Shown here: positions 33,257 through 43,699 of the stretch, one piece after another
How the letters are laid out: each line of letters opens with the position of its first letter
How positions within the stretch are numbered: position 1 is the first letter of the stretch
Assembly (NCBI GenBank): GCA_025353165.1
Contig: JANXRE010000096.1
Coordinates: 1 to 56,880, forward strand
From: Acidobacteriota bacterium
GTDB taxonomy: Bacteria > Acidobacteriota > Terriglobia > Bryobacterales > Bryobacteraceae
Direction of reading: 5' to 3'
DNA: 56,880 nt
Program-made: the position numbers and the translations under genes
The notes under the pieces: model-generated
What the model was told of the DNA's origin: nothing
Seen by the model: only the letters and a program-made list of their open reading frames with translations
The model's database searches: none

Positions 33257-34699
33257 GTGTTCAGCCGGCATCATCGCAAAGTTCGGGCGCTGTTCGCCCT
33301 GTCCGATATCGTGCTGACGGCGGTCGCTTTCGGGGCGGCCTACCAGGCCCGTATCTGGCTCGAGTCCGTTCCGGCGTTTCGCGCCACCATCTTCGAGCGC
33401 AACTTTTACCTGAGCGTTCCCACCAAGGCGCTGTTGGTGGGCGCATCGGCGCTGGTGTGGGTGGCGCTGGGATACTGGCTTTCGATCTACGACAAGCTGG
33501 ATTCGGCGCATTCCCGCGTCATTCTGCGCGATACCTTCCGGCAGTGCGGCTTCGGCATCATCTCGATCGTCGTCTGTGAATTCGCGTTGAGGCTGGATCT
33601 CAGCCGCTCCTTTCTGGCCTTGTATGCGGTTCTTTCGTGGACCTTGCTCTGCCTCTTCCGCCTGAACGCCGGCCACCTCGCCGGACTGATCCGCCGGGAG
33701 TTCGGCACGCCGCACGTGGTCTTGGTGATCGGCACCGGCGAGCGCGCGCAAGCGCTAGGTTCGTTGCTCGAACAATCCGAAAGTTACGGCATTTGCCTTC
33801 TCGGCTTTCTGGACGAGGAGCCGCTGCCGGTGGAGTACGTGGATTTACGTCGGACTTACCCGGTGCGGCCGATCTCGGATCTCCCTCAACTGCTGCGCGA
33901 GAATCCGATCGACGAGGTCATCTTTTCGGTGGACAGCCGCCGGCTCGCCGACCTCGAGGATACGATGTTGTTCTGCGATGAAGCGGGAGTCCGGACACGG
34001 GTGGCCGTGGACTTCTTCCCGCACGTCAACAGCGACGTGTATCTCGACCGGTTGGGGAAGGCGCCCCTACTTACATTTTCGGCCGCGCCGCACGACGAGA
34101 TTCGCCTGCTGTTAAAGCGCACCATGGACTTGATTCTCGCGGGCGCCGGGTTGGTGCTGCTGGCTCCGTTCATGACCATCGTCGCCTTGCTGATCCGCGC
34201 CACTTCGCCCGGGCCGGCGATATTCCGGCAGACGCGCTGCGGTCTCAACGGGCGAACTTTCGAATTCTACAAATTCCGTTCCATGTGCCAGGACGCCGAA
34301 GGGATGCGGCCCGAGTTCGAGCACCTGAACACCAAGGGCGACACGGTGTTTAAGATCCCCAACGACCCCCGCCTTACCGGTGTCGGACGATGGCTGAGAA
34401 AATTCTCGATCGACGAGTGGCCTCAACTGTGGAACGTCGTCAAGGGCGATATGTCGCTGGTGGGACCGCGCCCCGCAATCCCCGCGGAAGTCGAGAAGTA
34501 CAAGCAGTGGCAGCGCCGCCGTCTCCGCATGCGGCCGGGACTGACTTCCCTGTGGGCGATTGCCGGCCGCGACCGTGTCGATTTTGAGACATGGATGAAA
34601 CTGGATATGCAATACATCGATAACTGGTCTCTCGCGCTCGATTACAAGATCATTCTGAAAACGATTCCGCGCGTGTTGACCGGCAGAGGAGCGCATTGA
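33257..34699 (+). CDS. Polyprenyl-phosphate sugar-1-phosphate transferase
   Basis: 480 residues, WbaP/WcaJ-type. Four N-terminal membrane helices (33300-33700), a nucleotide-fold middle domain (VVLVIGTGERAQALGSLLEQ), then a membrane anchor and the bacterial sugar transferase domain (KRTMDLILAGAGLVLLAPFM; FRQTRCGLNGRTFEFYKFRS; IDEWPQLWNVVKGDMSLVGP; PGLTSLWAI). It transfers hexose-1-phosphate from a UDP-sugar to undecaprenyl phosphate, the first step of an exopolysaccharide or O-antigen unit. GTG 33257 starts the protein. Only one glycan step is encoded nearby; other EPS genes are not in the window. Confidence 0.92.
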   Translation: MFSRHHRKVRALFALSDIVLTAVAFGAAYQARIWLESVPAFRATIFERNFYLSVPTKALLVGASALVWVALGYWLSIYDKLDSAHSRVILRDTFRQCGFGIISIVVCEFALRLDLSRSFLALYAVLSWTLLCLFRLNAGHLAGLIRREFGTPHVVLVIGTGERAQALGSLLEQSESYGICLLGFLDEEPLPVEYVDLRRTYPVRPISDLPQLLRENPIDEVIFSVDSRRLADLEDTMLFCDEAGVRTRVAVDFFPHVNSDVYLDRLGKAPLLTFSAAPHDEIRLLLKRTMDLILAGAGLVLLAPFMTIVALLIRATSPGPAIFRQTRCGLNGRTFEFYKFRSMCQDAEGMRPEFEHLNTKGDTVFKIPNDPRLTGVGRWLRKFSIDEWPQLWNVVKGDMSLVGPRPAIPAEVEKYKQWQRRRLRMRPGLTSLWAIAGRDRVDFETWMKLDMQYIDNWSLALDYKIILKTIPRVLTGRGAH

Positions 34700-34700
34700 C

Positions 34701-35315
34701 ATGGATATAATCCCGACCAATACCGACGTCGTCCATCTTCTCCGCAAGAGCGGAGCTTTGCGCGACGGGCATTTCGAATACGCGAACGGTCTGCACGCGA
34801 ACGAGTACTTGCAGGTGGCGCTGGCCATGCGGCATTATCAGGACGCGCGCGTGCTGACCGTGGGCCTCGCCCGCAAGCTCCGGGCGAACTCCGAACTGCG
34901 CGCGCTGATTCCGGAACTCTCGATCGTCGCGCCCGCGACCGGGGGACTTCCGGTGGCCTACGGCGTTTGCGAGGCGCTGCAAGCCCGCCAGGTGTACTGG
35001 GCCGAACGCGAAGACGGCGGGCCGCTGCGTTTCCGCAGCTTCCTGAACGTGAGTCCGGGGGAAAAGGTCCTGCTGGTGGACGATATTCTTCGGTCCGGCA
35101 CCAAGCTTTCGGAACTGAAGAAACTGGTCGAATCGTCCGGCGGCGAGGTGGTCGGCCTAGCCGTGATGATTTATCAGCCCACGCCGAGAACTGTCGGCTT
35201 CGGGGGTATACCCTTCTACTATCTCTGCAAACTCGACGCGAGCTACGCCCAGGACGCGGCCTCTTGCGAGCTTTGCGGGCGTAGCGTGCCGTTGACGAAG
35301 GTATCGGAGGTGTAG
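34701..35315 (+). CDS. Orotate phosphoribosyltransferase-like protein
   Basis: 204 residues with the PRPP-binding motif KVLLVDDILRSGTKLSE (122-138) of type I PRTases and a PyrE-like N-terminus (DVVHLLRKSGALRDGHFEYANGLH, read in two parts). A PyrE would make OMP from orotate in pyrimidine synthesis. An extra C-terminal CxxC segment (ASCELCGRS) is unusual and may bind zinc, as in some PRTase-like proteins. It starts one base after the sugar transferase stop, so co-transcription is likely. Whether this is the main PyrE or a paralogue cannot be told. Confidence 0.8.
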   Translation: MDIIPTNTDVVHLLRKSGALRDGHFEYANGLHANEYLQVALAMRHYQDARVLTVGLARKLRANSELRALIPELSIVAPATGGLPVAYGVCEALQARQVYWAEREDGGPLRFRSFLNVSPGEKVLLVDDILRSGTKLSELKKLVESSGGEVVGLAVMIYQPTPRTVGFGGIPFYYLCKLDASYAQDAASCELCGRSVPLTKVSEV

Positions 35316-35320
35316 GCGAA

Positions 35321-36652
35321 ATGCGATTGATTGTTCTGTGTCTCGCGGCAGCTTCCATGGCCTTCCCGGCGGGTTTGCGCGCCGGAGCCGGCCGCGTCGA
35401 CATCACACCGGACGGACCCATCTGGCTGTCCGGCTACGGCGACCGCACGCACCCGTCCACCGGAGTGCTGACCAGGCTCTGGGCGAAGGCTCTGGCCATC
35501 GAGGATTCGAAGGGCGGCCGCGTGGTGATCGTCACCACCGACCTGATCGGACTTCCGCGCGCCATCACGGATGCCGTTGCCGCGCGCTTCGAGAAGGATT
35601 ACGGGCTCGACCGCTCGCGGGTGATGTTCAACTCGGCGCACACCCATACCGGGCCGATGGTCCGGTCGAACCTGACGACGATGTTCGATCTCGGGGCCGG
35701 AGACAGGTCCCGCATCGATGCCTACAGCGGGCGTTTGCGCGAGGCGCTGTACACAGTTGTGGGAGCGGCGCTCAGAGACCTTGCTCCCGCGGAATTGGCG
35801 TATGCCTCGGGCGAAGTTGGGTTCGCGATGAACCGCCGCGAGCCCACGCCGGCGGGCGTCCGGATCGGCGTGAATCCGAAGGGACCGGTAGATCACTCGG
35901 TTCCGGTTCTTCGCGTCACCAGCGGGGGGAAGGTGAAAGCGGTGCTGTTCGCCTACGCCTGCCACAACACGACCATGACCGGCCAGAATTACGAAATCTC
36001 GGGCGACTACGCCGGTTTCGCGCAAGCCGATGTGGAGATGTCGGTACCCGGCGCTACCGCGCTTTTCGTGATGCTCTGCGGCGGCGACCAGAATCCCGAG
36101 CCGCGTGGAACGGCGGCGCTGGCCGGGAAGCACGGCGAAGAGCTGGCCACCGAGGTGCGCCGCGTGCTCGCTTCCAAGATGACCCGCGTCGAGGGACCGA
36201 TTCGGACGGCTTTCGAAAACACGGAACTCGATTTCGCGCTTCACACGCGTGGGACATTCGAGGCTCAGTTGTCGAGCCGCGTCCCTGCCGAAGTGCGGCG
36301 CGCGCAGGCGATGCTGGCGGCCTACGATGAGCGGCATCCGGTTCGCCGGACGCTGTATCCGGTGCAGGCGATACGGTTCGGGAAGGGGCTGACGATTTTG
36401 GGGCTCGGCGGCGAGGTGGTGGTGGATTACGATCTGCGGGCGAAACGGGAATTCGGCGGGCCGCTCATCGTGGCGGGGTACTGCAACGACGTGATGTGCT
36501 ACATCCCGTCCAAGCGGGTGTTGGGCGAAGGTGGATACGAGGCGGTGGACAGCATGATTTACTACGGCCAGCCGGGTCCGTTCGCCGACGATGTGGAAGA
36601 GCGCGTGTTCGCCGAGATTGGGAAGGTGATGAAGAGGGTCGGCAAGCCCTAA
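35321..36652 (+). CDS. Neutral/alkaline ceramidase-like secreted protein
   Basis: 443 residues with a signal peptide (MRLIVLCLAAASMAFPAGLRA). The neutral/alkaline non-lysosomal ceramidase N-terminal fold is recognisable: GAGRVDITPDGPIWLSGY, AKALAIEDSKGGRVVIVTTD, and the zinc-site block SRVMFNSAHTHTGPM. Only this domain is present, without the C-terminal Ig-like domain of true ceramidases, and family members of this length in Acidobacteriota are of unknown substrate. It may hydrolyse an amide or lipid outside the cytoplasm. It starts 5 bp after the PRTase stop. Confidence 0.8.
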   Translation: MRLIVLCLAAASMAFPAGLRAGAGRVDITPDGPIWLSGYGDRTHPSTGVLTRLWAKALAIEDSKGGRVVIVTTDLIGLPRAITDAVAARFEKDYGLDRSRVMFNSAHTHTGPMVRSNLTTMFDLGAGDRSRIDAYSGRLREALYTVVGAALRDLAPAELAYASGEVGFAMNRREPTPAGVRIGVNPKGPVDHSVPVLRVTSGGKVKAVLFAYACHNTTMTGQNYEISGDYAGFAQADVEMSVPGATALFVMLCGGDQNPEPRGTAALAGKHGEELATEVRRVLASKMTRVEGPIRTAFENTELDFALHTRGTFEAQLSSRVPAEVRRAQAMLAAYDERHPVRRTLYPVQAIRFGKGLTILGLGGEVVVDYDLRAKREFGGPLIVAGYCNDVMCYIPSKRVLGEGGYEAVDSMIYYGQPGPFADDVEERVFAEIGKVMKRVGKP

Positions 36653-36680
36653 GTGGCGCACGCACTATTGCATGGGCACT
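36653..36680. repeat. Decayed copy of the palindromic intergenic element
   Basis: GTGGCGCACGCACT (36654-36667) matches the left end of the copy at 17181, but the following bases (ATTGCATGGGC) no longer pair with it, so the first hairpin is destroyed. It lies between the ceramidase-like stop and the RidA gene, the same type of position as the other two copies. Confidence 0.5.
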
Positions 36681-36694
36681 ACACTAAGCCTTAA

Positions 36695-37084
36695 ATGCAA
36701 CGTCAGAACTTCTCCACCGGATCGCCTTGGGAACCCGTCGTAGGATATTCGCGGGCCGTGCGGGTGGGCAATCAGATTTTCATCACGGGCACAACGGCGC
36801 TCGGACCAGACGGCAAGTTAGCCGGCATCGGAGACGCGTACGCCCAGGCCGTGCAAATCCTGCGCAACATCGAGGCCGTGCTGAAGCGCGCCGGGGCGGA
36901 GATGCGCCACGTGGTGCTCACGCGAATCTACGTCACCGACATTTCGAAATGGCAGGAGATCGGACGCGCGCACCGCGAGAGCTTCGGCGATATTCGCCCA
37001 TGCGCCACGATGGTCGAGGTGAGCCGGCTGATCGATCCCGCTATGCTCCTCGAGATCGAGGCGCAGGCGGTGGTCGAAGACTGA
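36695..37084 (+). CDS. RidA-family protein
   Basis: 129 residues, standard size. YjgF/YER057c/UK114 landmarks: GYSRAVRVGNQIFITGTTAL, AQAVQILRNIEAVLKRAG, VVLTRIYVTDISKW, and a C-terminal block (CATMVEVSRLIDPAMLLEIE). RidA proteins hydrolyse reactive enamine/imine intermediates released by PLP enzymes such as threonine dehydratase. This is a RidA-like subgroup; the usual Arg of archetypal RidA (R105) is replaced in PAMLLEIE. A TACACT hexamer ten bases upstream and no Shine-Dalgarno suggest a leaderless message. Confidence 0.85.
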   Translation: MQRQNFSTGSPWEPVVGYSRAVRVGNQIFITGTTALGPDGKLAGIGDAYAQAVQILRNIEAVLKRAGAEMRHVVLTRIYVTDISKWQEIGRAHRESFGDIRPCATMVEVSRLIDPAMLLEIEAQAVVED

Positions 37085-37141
37085 AAATATTGAGAGACAC
37101 GCAGCGCCGCCGCCACTTATTGCATGACGGCGGGCAGAGTC

Positions 37142-37591
37142 ATGCGCTACCTGTTTTATCTCCTTTTCGCGGGGACGCTTTGGGCTGGCCACAACCTGGG
37201 CGCTCATGCCGAGTACGTCGGCGGCACTCGGGCGGACATCCGGAACGGCGCCGGCGGCAGCATCGAAGCGGTGGACGAGACGTATTTTGTCTTTTACTCG
37301 AAGGATGTTAGCCTTCGCATTCCTTACGAGAAAATCGATGCCGTGGAGTATGGCCAGACGGTCGGCCGCCGGTATCTGATGGCTGTTCTGATATCGCCGG
37401 TCTTCGTGCTCAGCAAGAAGCGACAGCATTTCCTGACCGTCGGCTTTACGGATGAAGCCGGGCGGGAACAGGCCGTGGTCTTCCGCGTGGACAAGGACCA
37501 CATCCGCGCGATGCTGGTATGCCTGGAGGCTCGCACGGGCCGGAAGGTGCAGTACCAGGACGCCGAGGCCAGAAAGGCGGGGAAGGGATGA
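37142..37591 (+). CDS. Secreted protein of unknown function
   Basis: 149 residues from ATG 37142, which starts a signal peptide (MRYLFYLLFAGTLWA). The mature chain is beta-rich: AEYVGGTRADIRNGAGGSIE, YFVFYSKDVSLRIPYEKIDA, then a second hydrophobic stretch (LMAVLISPVFVLSKKRQHFL) and VGFTDEAGREQAVVFRV. This resembles PH-like or DUF-type domains in which a small molecule or lipid is bound, but I do not recognise a family. The next gene starts inside its stop (ATGA). Confidence 0.6.
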   Translation: MRYLFYLLFAGTLWAGHNLGAHAEYVGGTRADIRNGAGGSIEAVDETYFVFYSKDVSLRIPYEKIDAVEYGQTVGRRYLMAVLISPVFVLSKKRQHFLTVGFTDEAGREQAVVFRVDKDHIRAMLVCLEARTGRKVQYQDAEARKAGKG

Positions 37592-38169
37592 CGGCCTGCG
37601 CTCTGTTCTGCTGTCTGCTTCTCCCATCGGCGGCTCCCGCGCAGGACGGCGCCCAACTCCTGACCGTTAAGCGCGTGTTTGTGGACCGGCTCACCGGCGG
37701 CGATTCCGCGGCGCAACTGCGCGACCTGATCATCGCCAGCCTGCAGAACACGAAGCTGTTTGTGATCACGGAAAACCAGGAGCGAGCCGACGCGACTATC
37801 CGCGGCGCGGCCGAGGACCTGGTCTTCACCGACACGTTCAACAACTCCGAGGGGATCACCGCGAATGCCGGGGCGAGTTTGGGCTCAGGCGGCAAGTCCA
37901 ACAGCCGCTCGAGCTCGCGCTATTTGAGCACTTCGGTCGGCGACCACGAATCCGTTGATGTTCGGGAGCGAAAGCACGAGGCGCTGGCGACGATCCGCCT
38001 GGTGAACAAAGATGGAGATGTTATCTGGTCCACGACCCAGGAGTCTCTGGGCGGGAAGTTCCGCGGAGCGAGCGCCGACGTTGCGGACAAGGTCGCAAAG
38101 CAACTGGCGGCCGACTTCGAGCGCGCCCGCAAAGGGCTGCCGGCTACGGCGTCACCCGCACGACCTTGA
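37588..38169 (+). CDS. Secreted CsgG/LPP-like protein of unknown function
   Basis: 193 residues from ATG 37588, overlapping the previous stop. Signal peptide MTACALFCCLLLPSAAPAQ. The core LTVKRVFVDRLTGGDSAAQL, RDLIIASLQNTKLFVITENQ and ATIRGAAEDLVFTDTF has the alternating pattern of CsgG-like secretion-pore or lipoprotein domains, but it is too short to be CsgG. The middle is Ser/Gly-rich (GSGGKSNSRSSSR). The 3' end overlaps the convergent DUF167 gene by 26 bp. It is likely exported together with the preceding protein. Confidence 0.55.
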   Translation: MTACALFCCLLLPSAAPAQDGAQLLTVKRVFVDRLTGGDSAAQLRDLIIASLQNTKLFVITENQERADATIRGAAEDLVFTDTFNNSEGITANAGASLGSGGKSNSRSSSRYLSTSVGDHESVDVRERKHEALATIRLVNKDGDVIWSTTQESLGGKFRGASADVADKVAKQLAADFERARKGLPATASPARP

Positions 38170-38410
38170 TGGGCGACGTCCGTCCGGCGATCACCTCCAC
38201 TCGGTTCCGAGGCACCTGAAACTCGCCCGCCAAGAACGCACATAGCTCCGCGTTCGCTTTCCCTTTCTCGGGAACGGCGGCGATCTTCAGTTTCAACGTT
38301 CCGTCCGCGAGCGTTCCCGCTACTTCGTTGCGGGCGCTTTTCGGGATTACCTTTACGCGGAAGGAAAAGGGATTCGCGCCCGCCATGAGTTTTCGGAGTT
38401 CCTCGTGCAT
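38144..38410 (-). CDS. DUF167 (YggU) family protein
   Basis: 88 residues from ATG at 38410. DUF167 signature: FRVKVIPKSARNEVAGTLAD, KLKIAAVPEKGKANAELCAF, and NRVEVIAGRTSPIKVVRV. YggU-type proteins are small and of unknown function, often next to YggT. GTG 38425 would add five residues (MEIGH) and is less likely. It overlaps the 3' end of the secreted protein on the other strand by 26 bases. Confidence 0.88.
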   Translation of the reverse strand: MHEELRKLMAGANPFSFRVKVIPKSARNEVAGTLADGTLKLKIAAVPEKGKANAELCAFLAGEFQVPRNRVEVIAGRTSPIKVVRVTP

Positions 38411-38515
38411 GTGGCCGATCTCCACGTTACCAGCCGGCGCCAGGCGAGGACGCCCGTCCCACCGCTGTCGGGTACTCCGCTTAGTATGAAGAATGGTGTA
38501 ACCACAGGCAGGAAC

Positions 38516-38761
38516 ATGAAAACGGCAATCTCCCTAGATGACGGACTATTGCACGAGGCGGACGAAGCCGCGCGGCGGATGGGGCTGAGCCGCAGCCGGC
38601 TCTTCGCGCTCGCGGTCGGGGACTTGCTGGAGCGGCAGCGGCGCGAACAGATGATGCTCCGGCTAAATGAAGTCTATGCAAACCGGCTTGAACCGGCCGA
38701 AAAACGACTGTTGAGCGGAATCAAGGCCAAGGTCCGCCGGACGGTCAAGGAACGCTGGTGA
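38516..38761 (+). CDS. mazE: MazE/RHH-type antitoxin
   Basis: 81 residues from ATG 38516. N-terminal MKTAISLDDGLLHEADEAAR looks like a ribbon-helix-helix DNA-binding domain (beta strand AISLDD, then a helix RMGLSRSRLFALAV), followed by a helical toxin-binding tail. It precedes mazF, overlapping by four bases (GTGA at 38758-38761), so the pair is a type II toxin-antitoxin module. AGGCAGGAA upstream provides a Shine-Dalgarno-like site. Its identity as MazE rather than another RHH antitoxin rests on the partner. Confidence 0.8.
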   Translation: MKTAISLDDGLLHEADEAARRMGLSRSRLFALAVGDLLERQRREQMMLRLNEVYANRLEPAEKRLLSGIKAKVRRTVKERW

Positions 38762-39108
38762 CCGAGATTCGGCAGGGGCAGGTGTACTGGCTTGATTTTG
38801 GACCCGCTGCCGGCTCGGCGTCGGCAGAGCGGCATCCTTGCGTGGTTGTCCAGAACGATGTCTTTAACCAGAGCGCGATTGCCACCAGCGTCGTGTGCCT
38901 GATTACCTCGAATCTGAGCAGGGCGAAGGCGCCGGGCAACGTACTGCTGAAAAAAGGCGAGGCCGACCTTCCGAAGGCGAGCGTGGTGAACGTATCGCAG
39001 ATCCTCACGGTTGGCAAGGCAGACCTGGGAGAATGTGCCGGCAAGCTGAGCGGCGCAGCAGCCAGGGCCGTGCGCGACGGACTGCATCTGCTGTTCGAGT
39101 TGCTGTGA
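38758..39108 (+). CDS. mazF: MazF/PemK-type mRNA interferase toxin
   Basis: 116 residues. The MazF fold is evident: EIRQGQVYWLDFGPAAGSAS, ERHPCVVVQNDVFNQSAIAT, VVCLITSNLSRAKAPGNV, then ASVVNVSQILTVGKADL. MazF cleaves RNA at short sequences to block translation. GTG 38758 overlaps the antitoxin stop. The intact frame makes this the third TA locus in the window, together with ParDE (8.1-8.7 kb) and the broken HicBA. Confidence 0.9.
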   Translation: MTEIRQGQVYWLDFGPAAGSASAERHPCVVVQNDVFNQSAIATSVVCLITSNLSRAKAPGNVLLKKGEADLPKASVVNVSQILTVGKADLGECAGKLSGAAARAVRDGLHLLFELL

Positions 39109-39118
39109 CGAAGCCGCG

Positions 39119-39823
39119 CTAGCGGTGGGTGCGCGATGACGGATCCGTCAGGTGCGGGATGTTGTTCAGGCTGAACAATCGCACCTGCCCTTCCCAGACG
39201 CGCAACACCGTGTAGGATGCGTTGTACAGCACCCCCGCGATACGCAGCACGCGGTGATCGAGGATATCGAGTGCGGCGCCGGCCCGGATGGCGGTGGGCG
39301 TCCCCGAAGTGAAGACCGCGATGTTGCCGTCAGCCCCTTGCAGGTCGCAGGCCCGGATGCGCTGGCAGAAGCCGGGCCACGATTCGCCTTCGTACTGGTA
39401 ACGCCCTAGAACCCACGCTTCCACGACCTTGGTGTCGCACGGAGTCCAGCGGCGATGAATCGCGGCATTCTGGTCGCGCATTTCGTCCCGCATTCGTTCG
39501 TAACCCGCCCGGAATTCCGCATCGTCCTCGCATAGGCGCGGAGCGATGCCTCGGTACACGTGGTCCAGGTCGAACTCGTTCCACTCCGCGCGGACCTCGG
39601 GCTCGGAGAACGGCAGCCCCGCCCGCAGGTAGGCGCAGCGAACTTCGGCCGCGGTTTCGCGCTGCCTGCGCATGCCTCCGGAGATTGCCGCTTTGAATTC
39701 GACGCCCGCGGAAACCAAATACTCGCCCAGCCGCCGCGCCTGCTCCCGGCCGAGTTCCGACAGCGCATCGTAATGGTCGCGCGTCCCGGCTTGCCCGTGC
39801 CGGATCAGGTACACATAGCTCAA
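39119..39823 (-). CDS. Histidine phosphatase superfamily protein
   Basis: 234 residues with the RHG motif LIRHGQAGTRDHYDALSELG at the N-terminus (catalytic His) and RRQRETAAEV; the distal part includes GNIAVFTSGTPTAIRAGAAL, where relatives carry the second His region. The missing HxG near that position makes the phosphatase activity uncertain. Family members include phosphoglycerate mutases and broad phosphatases. It overlaps the upstream phosphotransferase gene by four bases (ATGA), so the two are translationally coupled. Confidence 0.8.
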   Translation of the reverse strand: MSYVYLIRHGQAGTRDHYDALSELGREQARRLGEYLVSAGVEFKAAISGGMRRQRETAAEVRCAYLRAGLPFSEPEVRAEWNEFDLDHVYRGIAPRLCEDDAEFRAGYERMRDEMRDQNAAIHRRWTPCDTKVVEAWVLGRYQYEGESWPGFCQRIRACDLQGADGNIAVFTSGTPTAIRAGAALDILDHRVLRIAGVLYNASYTVLRVWEGQVRLFSLNNIPHLTDPSSRTHR

Positions 39824-40884
39824 CTGTATTTCTCCGCCAGGTCCGCGGCCAGCCGCGCCATCGCTTTCACCCGCTGGCCGAAATCGCGGAAACGATCGTC
39901 GCTCGTCTGCCCGCGCCAGTACCTGTAATAGATCTGTTGGATGATCACCGCGAGTTTGAAGATGCCCAGCACCTCATGGTAGCCGATGTGCGAAACGTCC
40001 CGGCCTGTTTTGGCGGCGTAGCGCTCCAGCAATTCGTCGCGGCTGTACCAGCCGGGCCGCGAAGTGATGGCGGGAATGCCCGCAACGCGGACCTCCGGAG
40101 CGTTCGCCCAGGACCAGTAACAGATCGTCAGGCCAAGGTCGGCCAGCGGATCGCCGATGGTAGTCATCTCCCAGTCGAGGACCGCTTCGATCTGGTCCAC
40201 CGTACCCGGGCGCAGCATGATGTTGTCGAGCTTGTAATCGTTGTGGACCAGCGACGGCGCGGCGGAGGCAGGAATTCGCGCGGCGAGCCAGCCGGCCACT
40301 GCTTCCATCTCGGCCAGATCCTCGGTGCGGGATCTTTGCCAGCGCTCCGTCCAACCGGAGACCTGGCGTTCGATGAAGCCTGACGGCTTCCCCAGCGCGA
40401 GCAGGCCGTGCTGCTCGAGATTGATCGCGTGGAGCCGCGCCATGCAATCCACGAATGCCTCGCTGATGCGCCGTGGGTGATCGGGTTGCGACGCGATATC
40501 CGTCGGTATCTGATCGCGCAGGATGACCCCGCGGCGGCGCTCCATCAAGAAGAACACCGCGCCGATCACCGCCGGGTCTTCGCAGACCAGATACGGGCGC
40601 GGCGCTTCGGGGAAGTGGGGCGACACCGCTTGCAGAATTCGAAACTCGCGCGCCATGTCGTGCGCCTTGGGCGCGACCGGACCGAGCGGCGCGCGGCGCA
40701 ACACGTATTCGCGTTCGCCGGCGCGCAACAGGTAGGTCAGGTTCGAATGCCCGCCCGGGAATTGCTCGATGGCGACGCCCGCGTCCGCTCCGTCCAGCTT
40801 GCCCTTCAAGTACCCGGCCAGAGCTTCCGCGCCCAACTCCTCGCCCTTGCGAACGGCTGCCGTGTCCCTGACCATGAAATGCAT
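39820..40884 (-). CDS. APH-family phosphotransferase
   Basis: About 354 residues of the aminoglycoside-phosphotransferase/ACAD10-like family. Seen: FPGGHSNLTYLLRAGEREYV, the lysine-bearing VLRRAPLGPVAPKAHDM, Brenner motif VHNDYKLDNIMLR with the catalytic Asp, and LDWEMTTIGDPLADLG (metal-binding Asp). The closest subgroup by motif is the one linked to acyl-CoA dehydrogenases, which phosphorylates a 4-hydroxyacyl group in fatty-acid catabolism; antibiotic resistance is not implied. ATG 40884 (MHFMVRD) or 40875 are possible. The partner phosphatase is coupled downstream. Confidence 0.82.
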   Translation of the reverse strand: MHFMVRDTAAVRKGEELGAEALAGYLKGKLDGADAGVAIEQFPGGHSNLTYLLRAGEREYVLRRAPLGPVAPKAHDMAREFRILQAVSPHFPEAPRPYLVCEDPAVIGAVFFLMERRRGVILRDQIPTDIASQPDHPRRISEAFVDCMARLHAINLEQHGLLALGKPSGFIERQVSGWTERWQRSRTEDLAEMEAVAGWLAARIPASAAPSLVHNDYKLDNIMLRPGTVDQIEAVLDWEMTTIGDPLADLGLTICYWSWANAPEVRVAGIPAITSRPGWYSRDELLERYAAKTGRDVSHIGYHEVLGIFKLAVIIQQIYYRYWRGQTSDDRFRDFGQRVKAMARLAADLAEKYS

Positions 40885-41097
40885 GTTATCGCACGAGCGT
40901 ATTGAGCCGCCGCGCCGCCCTGGGCTGGTCGCGCAATTTCTTTTTTGGCGACGCGCAGAAGGATCGGGCAGGTCCCGCAGTCGATGGAGCTGAAGGCGCT
41001 CGGCTTCCTGCGCACCGCAACGCTGATCGGCGCGCGTTTTGTGGCGTTCTGCGCATAGCACCACCCGCGAGTAGTGCTTACCAGCTAAAGTAAAGGG

Positions 41098-43289
<2,192 letters not shown>

Positions 43290-43403
43290 ATCCGTCACGA
43301 AACAACCTGTCTGTTTATTCGAACCACGCGCTGACGCGCGCTGTTCCGACAGCGTTTCCGAGCCGCGACCGCAAGGGAGTAAAGTGGCCGGCTTTGCCGG
43401 GGC

Positions 43404-43699
43404 CGCGAGGATGGGACCGACCTGGACAACAACGGGCCGGGCGGCGGCAGCCCGTCGCTGAGAAAGCAGGTCGGGGTGCTGCGCTCGTTTCTAAGCGGCT
43501 TCGACTTTACTCACATGAAGCCGGACGCCGGGTTTGTTCGCGGCGGCCCTCGACCTGAGCCTGCCCGAGGGAGCCTGGACGCTTTGAGATAATGGACACG
43601 CGGACGGGGCGGAAGCGCGCGCTTCCCGCCGCGCCGCACGTCGCGCTCCCGGAGTTCCGGGGAGACGCGGCGATCTCGATTCGCAGGCCGGGAAAGTGA
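43404..43699 (+). pseudogene. DUF4038-type glycosidase, C-terminal relic in three frames
   Basis: Three frames carry successive pieces of the putative collagen-binding domain that ends DUF4038/DUF5060-like glycosidases. Frame 1 (43404-43592): DGTDLDNNGPGGGSPSLRKQ then LRSFLSGFDFTHMKPD. Frame 2 (43549-43587): LDLSLPEGAWTL. Frame 3 (43586-43699): EIMDTRTGRKRALP then GDAAISIRRPGK. The expected order is kept but the middle (the GKAYAIYL region) is deleted and frames shift at ~43548 and ~43585. No upstream catalytic domain remains. Its last bases overlap the serA start. Confidence 0.7.

Noticed and set aside
43313-43400. A possible dispersed repeat around the phrase GAGCCGCGACCGCAAGGGAG
   Set aside because: No second copy was seen in this window; it needs a genome-wide search.
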